The notes: a model not told the origin generated them from the letters alone. A stretch of 64,000 bases of DNA from Pseudomonas corrugata (GCF_001269905.1 NZ_LHVK01000015.1:1-64000), one strand, 5' to 3'; shown: positions 1 to 7,859, counted from the first letter of the stretch. Numbers and translations: made by a program.

Positions 1-129
1 CCGACAAGCCTTCGCAATCCGCACCTGCATCACCCGGACATTCCGCTGAACGCGACACCAATCGATGTCGTGCCATTGCTGCGGAACACCGGAAGGCGCA
101 GACACGGCCATATGGCTATGTACTAGCAT
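1..129 (-). CDS. ltrA: Group II intron reverse transcriptase/maturase, N-terminal part (cut by window edge)
   Basis: Reading the minus strand from the ATG at 129 gives 43 codons with no stop before the window edge. The start of the protein contains WHDIDWCRVQRNVRVMQVRI followed by AKACR, the pattern that opens bacterial group II intron-encoded proteins of the LtrA type (W..IDW..V...VR..Q.RI.KA). A strong ribosome site, GAGAGGAAGG, lies just upstream. The reverse transcriptase, maturase and any endonuclease domains would lie beyond the window. The upstream 1.06 kb is intron RNA, which fits the normal position of this gene in intron domain IV. Family call is firm; whether the full protein is intact cannot be seen. 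Confidence 0.88.
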   Translation of the reverse strand, partial: MLVHSHMAVSAPSGVPQQWHDIDWCRVQRNVRVMQVRIAKACR

Positions 130-1188
130 GCTGCCTTCCTCTCAATTTGCCTGAGCTGAAGACGTACGCATCCCCTGACGGGAATGGACGCTCCCGCCAG
201 GGCTGGATAAATGTGAAATCCAAACCTCGGATTTCTAAGATTGTTGAGACAGGTTCACTCAGAGTTCATGCGACGAAAGACCACGCAGAAGTCTGCCCGG
301 TTTCCCGTGGGGTAATGTTCCAACCCCTATCCGATCCATTACAGTCCGGCTTTCGCTTTCTCTGCGATCCCATACCCGCACAGCCAACAGCTCACCTTAC
401 GGATCCCCTGCCCTAGGGCAGCTATACGGGCTTACCACGTTCCCTGCCTGTCACACGACTGGGTTAGAGCCTGCCTATTCGCCGGCGATCTTTGTGACGA
501 CGTGTCCCGACCCTTGACCAAGACAACCAATCGCATCACCTTTTGGTAAATGCCTAACAGCAGCTTAGGCACCGTAATGCTGACGACGCTTAGCAGCAGT
601 TCACTTGGATTACTCATACCAGCCAGCCTAGCGCCTCAACCCGGTACTGCTCCGAGCATCCACACTCCTGCCTCGCGGCGAGAGTGCACCCTAACGGGGG
701 CTACATTGTAGGAAGAGCTCCACACCCCACCGTTACCAGTGACGCATGTCTTCGTAGGCTATCGTTGGTCGCACAACGAGTCCGCTGCTATTTCAGAAGC
801 AAAATAGTTGGACAATGACAAGCAGAGCTTTCGCTCATGCCTTCGATTGAATTAGAGAAGGGCCTGTTGATTGACCCGCTCTGAGAAATCGTTACCTCCT
901 GTTTCTACGCAGGAAATAACCCCTGCGGGGATTATTTTCCGCAGGGTGGCGCCCTTGATTAGGGCCGAGAAGAGTATGCACTCTCGAGCCGGGGGACTCC
1001 GGCTCTTAGGTCGAATGTAGAGTGCGAATCGACCTGGCATTGCCAACCGCCGCAGCGGCTAAACCCTTGAAGGCAAAGGGCTTCTGGTGGATTTTGTTTC
1101 CCGGGATTGGGTACCCAAGCTTCGGTTCAAAGAACCCTTCAAGATGACCAGACACCTCGAAGCTGAAGACACGCTACGCGTGTCGCAC
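1..1188 (-). mobile_element. Group II intron, 5' part (domains I to start of IV)
   Basis: Seen: the minus strand reads GTGCGAC from 1188, matching the GUGYG 5' end of group II introns. The exon just upstream ends ATGCAT (1201-1196) then GCCCTTG (1195-1189). Inside the element CAAGGGC (957-951) pairs perfectly with GCCCTTG as EBS1, and GTGCAT (981-976) pairs with ATGCAT with one G-U as EBS2. EBS2 precedes EBS1 and both sit in hairpin loops, as in domain I. The maturase gene starts at 129. No long open frame fills 130-1188. The 1059 bases before the gene are more than I expect for domains I-III (roughly 500-650 in well-known introns), and a second GTGCG at 774 may mark a nested intron. The 3' end is outside the window. 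Confidence 0.82.
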
Positions 1189-1199
1189 CAAGGGCATGC

Positions 1200-1228
1200 A
1201 TTCTAGTAGGTCAAACTCAAGAAGTCAC
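1200..1228 (-). promoter_or_regulatory. Putative sigma-70 promoter just upstream of the intron
   Basis: On the minus strand GTGACT (1228-1223) and TAGAAT (1205-1200) are separated by 17 bases, a fair sigma-70 match. The intron starts 12 bases past the -10 box, close to the expected transcription start. In pseudomonads the gene after this tRNA cluster is usually tig (trigger factor) in this direction, so this may be the tig promoter; that is inference because tig is not in the window. The bases from 1229 to the tRNA terminator (about 265) hold no gene I can support. Confidence 0.4.
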
Positions 1229-1493
1229 CCTACTGAAAATGACTGGAAAACAGGCGCCGGCATTAGGAGCGAGGCAAACAGTCATGCCCCGCCCGGATTG
1301 CAAATACAGCCGATCATTCCAGAGGCTCTGCGCCAACGCTTCTATATATAGAAACGTGAACCTGCACGTCCCCGGCACTCGAGTGCCGCCAGGAGACCGA
1401 CGGGCATACCGCGCATCATCGCGAAACACAATCGCAACAACCCATTGCCAAACCTGTCCCGAAACAAGACAGACGACAAACCATCCGAATGCC

Positions 1494-1534
1494 GAAAACA
1501 AAAACGGCGCAGCCCTCTTCAGGTACTGCGCCGT
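1494..1534 (-). terminator. Rho-independent terminator of the tRNA operon
   Basis: A perfect 9-bp stem, CTGCGCCGT spelled on the plus strand at 1526-1534 and ACGGCGCAG at 1504-1512, is followed on the minus strand by TTTTTGTTTT. It lies 28 bases beyond the 3' end of tRNA-Leu. Confidence 0.85.
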
Positions 1535-1561
1535 TCTCTGCTATTCAAATAGCGACTTGTA

Positions 1562-1646
1562 TGGTGCGGACGGAGAGACTCGAACTCTCACACCTTGCGG
1601 CGCTGGAACCTAAATCCAGTGTGTCTACCAATTCCACCACATCCGC
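1562..1646 (-). tRNA. tRNA-Leu (anticodon TAG)
   Basis: The minus strand folds as an 85-base class II tRNA with a long variable arm, acceptor GCGGATG, anticodon loop TTTAGGT and encoded CCA end. It is the last tRNA of the three-gene operon. Its acceptor arm, T arm and G/D-loop signals are all present. Confidence 0.96.
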
Positions 1647-1704
1647 GTAGCAAGCTTTTAAAGCAAAGGCGCCAGATTGTTAGATCTGGCGCCTTTCTAG
1701 AATA

Positions 1705-1781
1705 TGGGGTGGACGATGGGGATCGAACCCACGACAACGGGAGTCACAATCCCGTGCTCTACCAACTGAGCTACGCCCACC
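1705..1781 (-). tRNA. tRNA-His (anticodon GTG)
   Basis: A 77-base cloverleaf on the minus strand including the extra 5' G (G-1) opposite C73 that marks bacterial tRNA-His, anticodon GTG, T-loop GGTTCGATCC and encoded CCA. Middle gene of the operon. I recall a second tRNA-His after tRNA-Leu in P. aeruginosa; none is seen here. Confidence 0.96.
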
Positions 1782-1820
1782 ATATTGCCTTGTTGCGTTA
1801 CTTGTGCCAAAGCTGCCTAA

Positions 1821-1897
1821 TGGCGCACCCGGCAGGACTCGAACCTGCGACCATCCGCTTAGAAGGCGGATGCTCTATCCAGCTGAGCTACGGGCGC
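1821..1897 (-). tRNA. tRNA-Arg (anticodon TCT)
   Basis: A 77-base cloverleaf on the minus strand, acceptor GCGCCCG, D arm AGCTCAGCTGGATAGAGC, anticodon loop CTTCTAA, encoded CCA. It is the first gene of the operon, downstream of the promoter at 2019-2047. Confidence 0.96.
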
Positions 1898-2018
1898 CTT
1901 TTTAATCTGTATTCTTTGACGACTACAAACTAAATGCTTTCAGTTTTGCCGAGTTAAAACAACCAACTCCGCTCCACCTTCTTAACCAGTGCTAGGCTGT
2001 GCCCGACAAGTGCGACGA

Positions 2019-2047
2019 ATGTTATAGACGGCCTGATAGGTCGTCAA
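2019..2047 (-). promoter_or_regulatory. Promoter of the tRNA-Arg/His/Leu operon
   Basis: On the minus strand TTGACG (2047-2042), 17 bases, then TAACAT (2024-2019). Directly upstream (about 2051-2078) is a run of T and A tracts that looks like an UP element, as is usual for stable-RNA promoters. Transcription would start about 110 bases before tRNA-Arg. Confidence 0.6.
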
Positions 2048-2178
2048 CTCTTTTTTAAAAAAAATTCATTTAATTAAAGGGGTTAGGGGAATTTGCAGAC
2101 CAAGCGCCTTTGCCCTCACGCCTCGGCATGCGAGAATGCGCTCTCTTTTTTTCCCCTCTCGATGGTTAACCACGCGCA

Positions 2179-3033
2179 ATGACTGCACAACTTATCGACG
2201 GCAAATCGATCGCCGCCAGCCTGCGCCAGCAGATCGCCCAACGCGTCACCGAGCGTCGCCAGCAAGGCCTGCGCACGCCCGGTCTCGCGGTGATCCTGGT
2301 CGGCAGCGATCCCGCCTCTCAGGTTTATGTCTCGCACAAGCGTAAAGACTGTGAAGAGGTCGGCTTCCTTTCCCAGGCCTACGACCTGCCTTCCGAAACC
2401 ACCCAGCAAGCGCTGGCTGATCTGATCGATCGCCTGAACGATGACCCGAACATCGACGGCGTTCTGCTCCAGCTGCCCCTGCCTGAGCATCTGGACGCCT
2501 CCAGACTCCTGGAACGCATCCGGCCGGACAAAGATGTCGACGGCTTCCATCCCTATAACGTCGGTCGCCTGGCCCAGCGCATCCCGCTGCTGCGCCCCTG
2601 CACACCAAAAGGCATCATGACGCTGCTGGAAAGCACGGGTGTGGACCTTTATGGCCTCGATGCAGTAGTCGTGGGCGCGTCCAACATCGTTGGCCGGCCG
2701 ATGGCCATGGAGTTGCTGCTGGCCGGCTGCACCGTGACCGTGACCCACCGCTTCACCAAGGACCTGGCCGGCCATGTCGGACGCGCCGACCTGGTGGTCG
2801 TGGCAGCCGGCAAGCCTGGCCTGGTCAAGGGCGAGTGGATCAAGGAAGGCGCCATCGTCATCGATGTGGGCATCAATCGCCAGGATGACGGCAAGCTGGT
2901 GGGTGACGTGGTCTACGAGACCGCCCTGCCCCGTGCCGGCTGGATCACACCGGTACCCGGCGGCGTGGGCCCGATGACCCGTGCCTGCCTGCTGGAAAAC
3001 ACGCTGTACGCGGCCGAGACGCTGCATAGCTGA
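2179..3033 (+). CDS. folD: Bifunctional methylenetetrahydrofolate dehydrogenase / methenyltetrahydrofolate cyclohydrolase FolD
   Basis: 284 residues, the normal FolD length. It oxidises 5,10-methylene-THF with NADP and hydrolyses 5,10-methenyl-THF to 10-formyl-THF in the cytosol, feeding purine and fMet synthesis. Visible signatures: YVSHKRKDCEEVGF with the catalytic lysine region near residue 55, DGVLLQLPLP near 95, KDVDGFHP near 120, PCTPKGIM near 141, the NADP loop VVGASNIVGRP near 164, and the C-terminal VPGGVGPMT. The ATG lies 281 bases from the divergent tRNA operon; folD next to this tRNA cluster is the usual Pseudomonas order. A REP pair follows the stop. Confidence 0.97.
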   Translation: MTAQLIDGKSIAASLRQQIAQRVTERRQQGLRTPGLAVILVGSDPASQVYVSHKRKDCEEVGFLSQAYDLPSETTQQALADLIDRLNDDPNIDGVLLQLPLPEHLDASRLLERIRPDKDVDGFHPYNVGRLAQRIPLLRPCTPKGIMTLLESTGVDLYGLDAVVVGASNIVGRPMAMELLLAGCTVTVTHRFTKDLAGHVGRADLVVVAAGKPGLVKGEWIKEGAIVIDVGINRQDDGKLVGDVVYETALPRAGWITPVPGGVGPMTRACLLENTLYAAETLHS

Positions 3034-3057
3034 GTTTCTCCCGCCAAAACGAAACCC

Positions 3058-3145
3058 TGTGGGAGCGAGCCTGCTCGCGAAGCGGTGTGTCAGTCAGCCA
3101 TCAACGCGCTGACACGCCAACTTCGCGAGCGGGCTCGCTCCCACA
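3058..3145. repeat. REP pair, inverted (GTGGGAGC family)
   Basis: TGTGGGAGCGAGCCTGCTCG (starting 3058) and its inverted copy ending with CTCGCTCCCACA (3121-3145) flank about 40 unrelated bases. Each unit is itself a short palindrome. Located between folD and pbpG. This is the common REP of fluorescent pseudomonads. Confidence 0.9.
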
Positions 3146-3304
3146 TTGGTTTGGATCCCCCTTTTATTAAACTTTATTTATTCGCAAGCCTCAGTGGTAC
3201 AGGCATGTAGCGCTGTTGTCGCCCATACTCATAAAATGCAGCGCTTTTTTCAAAAGCCGCTACTGAACGGCCTCTTCATCTTCAATTCTACCGAGCCTAT
3301 TCGC

Positions 3305-4243
3305 GTGAAAATCCGTATTTCGATCCTCAGCCTGTTCATCGCTTTCTCAGGCACGCTTATCACGCAGGATATCAACGCGCAGGAAACCATCGCAGCTCCA
3401 CGAGACACGTCAAAACTGCAAGTCGCTTCGGGCAGCGCGATGTTGCTGGACCTGCAAACGGATAAAGTCGTCTATTCCAGCAATCCGGACGTGGTGGTAC
3501 CCATCGCCTCGGTGACCAAGTTGATGACCGGGCTGATCGTGCTGGATGCCAAGCAGGACCTTAACGAGTACATCTCCATGACCATCGCCAACACCCCGGA
3601 GATGAAAGGGGTGTTTTCCCGAGTCAAACTCAACAGCGAACTGTCCCGTCGCGACGTGTTGCTGATTGCGCTGATGTCCTCGGAAAACCGCGCCGCCGCC
3701 AGCCTCGCGCACCATTACCCGGGCGGCTACGCAGCGTTCATCGCCGCCATGAACGCCAAGGCGAAGGCACTGGGCATGACCAGCACCCACTATGTCGAGC
3801 CGACAGGCCTGTCGATCCATAACGTATCCACCGCCAGGGACCTGACCAAGCTGCTGATCGCTGCTCGCAAATACCCCCTGCTGAGCGAATTGAGCACCAC
3901 CAAGGAAAAGACCGTCACCTTCCGCAAACCGGTTTACAGCCTGGGCTTTCGCAACACTGATCACCTGATCCACAAGGATAATTGGGATATTCAGTTGACC
4001 AAGACCGGCTTCACCAACCAGGCCGGTCACTGCCTGGTGCTGGTGACGAAAATGGGTAATCGGCCGATGGCCCTGGTGATCCTCGATGCCTTTGGCAAGT
4101 ACACTCACTTCGCCGACGCCAGCCGGATTCGTAGCTGGGTGGAAACGGGCAAGAGCACCAATGTGCCGGCGGTGGCCATGCAGTACAAGGCGGCGAAGAA
4201 CCTCAAGAGTCGCCAGAGCGGCGTCGTGGAAGCCTCCAAGTAA
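3305..4243 (+). CDS. pbpG: D-alanyl-D-alanine endopeptidase (penicillin-binding protein 7)
   Basis: A periplasmic low-molecular-weight PBP that cuts DD-crosslinks in peptidoglycan. The three serine-transpeptidase motifs are present: SVTK (in VPIASVTKLM), SSEN for SxN, and KTG (in LTKTGFTNQAG). Starting at GTG 3305 gives about 312 residues opening with a clean signal peptide, VKIRISILSLFIAFSGTLIT, as in other pseudomonad PbpG proteins. An in-frame extension reaches back to 3146 but would bury the signal peptide, so I reject it. The ribosome site before 3305 is weak. A palindromic repeat follows the stop. Confidence 0.9.
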   Translation: MKIRISILSLFIAFSGTLITQDINAQETIAAPRDTSKLQVASGSAMLLDLQTDKVVYSSNPDVVVPIASVTKLMTGLIVLDAKQDLNEYISMTIANTPEMKGVFSRVKLNSELSRRDVLLIALMSSENRAAASLAHHYPGGYAAFIAAMNAKAKALGMTSTHYVEPTGLSIHNVSTARDLTKLLIAARKYPLLSELSTTKEKTVTFRKPVYSLGFRNTDHLIHKDNWDIQLTKTGFTNQAGHCLVLVTKMGNRPMALVILDAFGKYTHFADASRIRSWVETGKSTNVPAVAMQYKAAKNLKSRQSGVVEASK

Positions 4244-4262
4244 TTGACGAATGCGCCGGCAT

Positions 4263-4293
4263 CTGTGGCGGGGGGATTTATCCCCTCGCCACA
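4263..4293. repeat. Palindromic repeat, GAGGGGATTTATCCCC family
   Basis: A nearly perfect hairpin, CTGTGGCGGGGGGATTTATC continuing to CCCTCGCCACA. It is one of four loci in this window with the same core (others near 21.3, 28.7 and 51.3 kb), a second REP-like family distinct from the GTGGGAGC one. It sits just past pbpG and could act as a terminator or mRNA stabiliser. Confidence 0.8.
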
Positions 4294-4348
4294 ATGGCTC
4301 ATAAACCCTGGGGAGCAACATGACCCAACTCGTCGGGCTTTTTTTCGC

Positions 4349-4555
4349 TCAATGCTTCAGGTCACCAAGCGGATCATAGGCCTTGGCCCGGGGCTCCCCC
4401 TTATCGTCTTTCTCGTCACGAGGGGCCTTGGCCGGCCCGATCGGATCGACTTGCGGATCATCGAGGTCCGGCGAATCCGGATCGAATCCCAGCTCGTCAC
4501 CAGCGGATGAATGCTCGGAAGAATGGGGCCCCGTGGGCGTTTTCGACTGTGCCAT
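4349..4555 (-). CDS. Small acidic conserved hypothetical protein
   Basis: 68 residues, rich in Asp, Pro and Gly, with the stretch ELGFDPDSPDLDDPQVDPIG. No signal peptide or membrane segment, and low complexity suggests disorder. I recall short pseudomonad proteins with this same D/P-rich core (perhaps DUF6021), but no function is known to me. GCAGG stands before the ATG as a weak ribosome site. Pseudomonad codon use and a clean frame make it likely real. Confidence 0.6.
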   Translation of the reverse strand: MAQSKTPTGPHSSEHSSAGDELGFDPDSPDLDDPQVDPIGPAKAPRDEKDDKGEPRAKAYDPLGDLKH

Positions 4556-4655
4556 ACCTGCCTCCTTGAATCATGGCCCGGACAATCCGGACCCTGACGA
4601 TAAGAACTTCAGGCGTGCGGGGTCGTGCCCGGCAGGTGACGAACGGGGCAAACCG

Positions 4656-5333
4656 TCAATGCGTTGCACCCAGGGTCTTGGTGGCGCGCGCTGCCGCCTG
4701 CTCCTGCCCTGCCCCGGCCAACTCGTCCGCGGCCTTCAACCAGCGCTGCGGGTTGACGTTGGCCGGAAGTTGCGTGGGCCGCTGGAGCAGAACCGCCCAG
4801 CCGCCGGCATCCTTGAAAGCCGACTCGAACCCACTGAAGCTCATCAATAGTCGCCGGTTCATGCCCGAACGCAGCAAGACCGTGCGCTTCTGCCGGTTAT
4901 AGCCGGCGAGAATCCCGTATCGGGGCCCAGACCAAAATGCCGTACCTTCGGTGTAGCGAAGCAATACCGGGTTGCCCGCCGCAACCTGCTCCAACAATGC
5001 GGACAAATCACTGTCGAGGGGATACACCACCAGCCCGTATTCTCGTGCCAGGGTCTGCATATTCTGCTGCAAGCCGGCTTCACCACCTGGCAGATGCAAC
5101 GGTTTCTCCAGCAGCCCCGGGGTAATCACCGTACCTTGCGAGGTCAACACTGCAGCCAGAGATTGCGGGGCACCCTGGTACATATCGCCACGATAGAACG
5201 GCACGCTGTTGAGTTCCACCCGCTCGGGCAGGCGCTGGATCTGGGGCGGCACGCTGCCCGCGCAACCCGCCAGGGCTGCAAGGCAAGCCGTCGCGAATAC
5301 CAGTGATCGAAAAGAGGGAATGACCGGCAACAT
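4656..5333 (-). CDS. Lipoprotein with a degenerate C39-peptidase-like domain
   Basis: 225 residues. The N-terminus is a lipoprotein signal (ATACLAALAGC), so the mature protein is membrane anchored. Residues about 43-170 follow the C39-like family: NSVPFYRGDMYQGAPQSLAAVL, GLLEKPLHLPG, LVVYPL, and RYGILAGYN then VLLRSG. In active members the first block reads YQCGPASLA and the later one HYAVVVGYD; here Cys is replaced (QGAPQ) and His is Tyr/Gly. It is therefore probably a catalytically dead relative. A TPR-like tail often follows in relatives; here only a short helical end (PQRWLKAADELAGAGQEQAA) remains. Function unknown. Confidence 0.75.
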   Translation of the reverse strand: MLPVIPSFRSLVFATACLAALAGCAGSVPPQIQRLPERVELNSVPFYRGDMYQGAPQSLAAVLTSQGTVITPGLLEKPLHLPGGEAGLQQNMQTLAREYGLVVYPLDSDLSALLEQVAAGNPVLLRYTEGTAFWSGPRYGILAGYNRQKRTVLLRSGMNRRLLMSFSGFESAFKDAGGWAVLLQRPTQLPANVNPQRWLKAADELAGAGQEQAAARATKTLGATH

Positions 5334-5556
5334 GATGAGTCTCTAGTTCAGGTACCCGATGAACGGGCCAGGCTTGGGCCGTCGATCATAAAGCGCCCAC
5401 AGGCCGGGGTATAGCCTTAAACAGCAGTCTCGCTAATGCGATAGAACCAACCCGTCCGTCGCCGACGACCACGAACGACTGCCTGCAACACTTGAACGAC
5501 TAGACTGTCCATTGAACTGAGTGCATTGCCCCGGACCGGGGCTGAGGGAGGCCCCC

Positions 5557-5721
5557 ATGAGCCTGACAACGACAATCCTGATGCTGTTATTCGGCTGGCT
5601 GAGCGTAGCGGCGGCGATGCTGTGGGGCGTGTTGCGAATCACCCGTCGCTATCATCATCCGTCCCCATCGAGCACAGAAAAGCCCACGGAGCCCAGCCAG
5701 CGCCACGCCGCCGCACACTGA
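5557..5721 (+). CDS. Small single-pass membrane protein
   Basis: 54 residues starting at ATG 5557, chosen because GAGGGAGG lies six bases upstream; the longer in-frame version lacks such a site. Residues 3-24 (LTTTILMLLFGWLSVAAAML) form one transmembrane helix, followed by a basic patch RITRRYHH and a polar tail. No known family. It lies between two minus-strand genes. Confidence 0.55.
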   Translation: MSLTTTILMLLFGWLSVAAAMLWGVLRITRRYHHPSPSSTEKPTEPSQRHAAAH

Positions 5722-5742
5722 TCGCCACTTTCAAAAAGTCAG

Positions 5743-5774
5743 AAAAAGCCGCCCGGGCTGGACCCGGGCGGCTT
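5743..5774 (-). terminator. Rho-independent terminator of the TerC-type gene
   Basis: A 12-bp perfect stem (AAGCCGCCCGGG / CCCGGGCGGCTT, loop CTGGA) with five T on the minus strand after it, 15 bases past the stop of the minus-strand gene. Confidence 0.85.
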
Positions 5775-5788
5775 GTGCATGCCTGCTG

Positions 5789-6538
5789 TCAGGCTTCGTT
5801 GCCCAACGCCTTTTGCCGGGCGCGACGGGCCATCATGTTCAGTACCTCAATCGCGGCCGAGAAGGCCATGGCAGCGTAGATGTAGCCCTTGGGCACATGG
5901 GCGCCGAAACCTTCGGCGATCAACGTCATGCCAATCATGATCAGGAAGCCCAGCGCCAGCATGACCACCGTCGGGTTGTTATTGATGAATCGGGCCAGAG
6001 GCTCGGCTGCCAACAGCATCACCAGTACCGACACCACTACGGCGATGATCATGATCGGCAAGTGCTCGGTCATGCCCACAGCGGTGATAATGCTGTCGAT
6101 GGAAAATACCAGGTCGAGCATCAGGATCTGACCGATTGCGGCGGCAAATCCGAGGGTCACGCCCGAGGTGGCCGACTTGGGATCGTTTGGCGCCGGGTCC
6201 ATGCTGTGGTGGATCTCGGTCGTGGCCTTCCACAGCAGGAACAGACCGCCAGCAATCAGGATCATGTCCTTCCAGGAGAACGCCTGGCCGAGGATTTCGA
6301 CGACCGGCTCAGTCAACTGCACAATGAACGCGATGGTGCTCAACAAGCCCAGCCGCAGGATCAGCGCCATACCGATACCGATCCGCCGCGCCTTGGCACG
6401 ATGCTGTGCGGGCAGCTTGTTGGTCAGGATCGAAATGAAGATCAGGTTATCGATACCCAGCACGATTTCCATGACAACCAGGGTCGCCAAGGCGATCCAG
6501 GCAGTGGGGCTGGCAGCGAGTTGTAGAAGATAATCCAT
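5789..6538 (-). CDS. TerC/YgdQ family integral membrane protein
   Basis: 249 residues with about seven hydrophobic helices. The two family repeats are clear: MEIVLGIDNLIFISIL near residue 23 and LMLDLVFSIDSIITAVGM near 140, each with the acidic residue and Asp-Asn/Ser pair that TerC proteins use. Relatives export metal ions such as manganese or are linked to tellurite resistance; the substrate here is not shown by the sequence. The gene ends in a strong terminator. The short lipoprotein gene starts 28 bases upstream of its ATG side, in the same direction, but no operon evidence is visible. Confidence 0.88.
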   Translation of the reverse strand: MDYLLQLAASPTAWIALATLVVMEIVLGIDNLIFISILTNKLPAQHRAKARRIGIGMALILRLGLLSTIAFIVQLTEPVVEILGQAFSWKDMILIAGGLFLLWKATTEIHHSMDPAPNDPKSATSGVTLGFAAAIGQILMLDLVFSIDSIITAVGMTEHLPIMIIAVVVSVLVMLLAAEPLARFINNNPTVVMLALGFLIMIGMTLIAEGFGAHVPKGYIYAAMAFSAAIEVLNMMARRARQKALGNEA

Positions 6539-6566
6539 GGGTCAGTCCTGGCTCGATGTGACGGAG

Positions 6567-6830
6567 TTAGATGGCTTGGGTGGATGATTCGGTTTTTTCA
6601 GCATCGTCCGCCGGCTCTTTCTTGGGACTGATCAACCCGCCAGTGGCGTCGTTCAGCGCCTGCTCGGCAGCTTTATGGGTATCGTCGATGGCTTTTTTGG
6701 CCACATCGACCGCTTGCTCCTTCAACTGCTGGGCCAATTGTTCAGCGCTTTTCTCCGCCTGTTCGCAGCCCACGAGTGCCATTGAAGACATTGCCAGCAA
6801 GGCAGCAAGCCCCAGGGATTTGTATGTCAT
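6567..6830 (-). CDS. Small alanine/lysine-rich lipoprotein
   Basis: 87 residues from ATG 6830, with CAGAGG as ribosome site. It begins with a lipoprotein signal ending MALVGC, then an amphipathic helical region (EKSAEQLAQQLKEQAVDVAK, repeated Ala/Lys/Gln pattern) and an acidic tail. It is an outer- or inner-membrane lipoprotein of unknown role. A longer in-frame version to 7178 would overlap the divergent nhaR start and lacks a signal at its N-terminus, so it is rejected. Confidence 0.75.
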   Translation of the reverse strand: MTYKSLGLAALLAMSSMALVGCEQAEKSAEQLAQQLKEQAVDVAKKAIDDTHKAAEQALNDATGGLISPKKEPADDAEKTESSTQAI

Positions 6831-6965
6831 GGTTAGAAGCCTCTGAGGAAACACGGAGCCCGGAGATGGCTCACCAATGGCCAGGCATTCTAGAGACGTC
6901 GATACTTCAGGAAAATTCGTATTTTCAGCGGTTATACTTCGGTTTTTACGAATCCGAGTGAACCC

Positions 6966-7859
6966 ATGCTCAATTATCGACAACTGCATTACTTCTGGGT
7001 GGTGGCCAAGACAGGCAGCATCGTGCGGGCGTGCGAGCAGTTGAACCTGACTCCGCAAACCATCAGCGGACAGATTTCCTTGTTCGAGCAGACGTATAAC
7101 ATCAAATTGTTTCGCCGCGTCGGACGGCAACTGGAGCTGACGGAAGCCGGACGCCAGACGCTGCCCTACGCCGAGCACATGTTCCAGTTGGGGGGCGAAC
7201 TGGAGTTGATGCTCCGCGCCCAGCCCAACGAACAGCAGACGCTGTTCCGGGTCGGAGTGGCGGACGTGGTGCCCAAGTCAATCGTCTATAGACTGCTGGC
7301 GCCGACCATGGAACTGAGCGAACCGCTGCGCGTTACCTGCCGCGAGGACAAACTCGAGCGGCTGCTCGCGGACCTGGCGATCCAGCGCCTGGACCTGGTG
7401 ATTTCCGACAGTCCTATGCCCAGCCACCTGGACATCAAGGGCTACAGCCAGAAACTGGGGGAATGCGGCATCAGTTTTTTCGCCACCGCTGCGCTGGCCG
7501 AACGCTACGGGCAGGATTTCCCCCGAAGCCTGCAGGACGCTCCCCTGCTGATTCCCGGCCCCGAAACCGTGGTCCGCAGCCGCCTGCAACGCTGGTTCGC
7601 CGAGCAGCAGATCCAGCCGCGCATCGTGGGGGAGTTTGATGACAGCGCGTTGATGCAGGCCTTCGGTCAGTCAGGCAGCGGGATTTTCATCGGCCCGAGC
7701 GTGATCGCCGAAGAAGTGAAGCGCCAGTACGGCGTGCAGGAGATCGGTCAGACTGACGCGGTAAGCGAGTCATTCTATGCCATCTCCGTGGAGCGCAAGG
7801 TCAGCCATCCAGGTATCGTCGCGATTGCCGAAGGTGCTCGCCGCGAGTTGTTCCACTAG
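6966..7859 (+). CDS. nhaR: LysR-type transcriptional activator NhaR
   Basis: 297 residues, full LysR length. The N-terminus MLNYRQLHYFWVVAKTGSIV and the helix-turn-helix LTPQTISGQISLFE match NhaR closely; the effector domain follows from about residue 90. NhaR activates Na+/H+ antiporter genes in response to sodium in enterobacteria; the regulon here is unknown and no nhaA is nearby. The stop overlaps the convergent MFS gene by 3 bases, so there is no room for a terminator between them. Confidence 0.9.
   Translation: MLNYRQLHYFWVVAKTGSIVRACEQLNLTPQTISGQISLFEQTYNIKLFRRVGRQLELTEAGRQTLPYAEHMFQLGGELELMLRAQPNEQQTLFRVGVADVVPKSIVYRLLAPTMELSEPLRVTCREDKLERLLADLAIQRLDLVISDSPMPSHLDIKGYSQKLGECGISFFATAALAERYGQDFPRSLQDAPLLIPGPETVVRSRLQRWFAEQQIQPRIVGEFDDSALMQAFGQSGSGIFIGPSVIAEEVKRQYGVQEIGQTDAVSESFYAISVERKVSHPGIVAIAEGARRELFH

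Noticed and set aside
1217..1613. Overlapping open frames on both strands between the intron and the tRNA-Leu gene
   Set aside because: They run through the terminator and tRNA gene, have no ribosome sites and no family motifs; they are chance frames.
2116..3027. A 303-codon frame opposite folD
   Set aside because: It is the antisense shadow of folD, with His/Gln/Ala-rich composition typical of reverse frames in GC-rich genes.
5557..5721. The small membrane protein as a type I toxin
   Set aside because: It has one helix and a basic tail but no antisense RNA promoter or toxin family match is visible.
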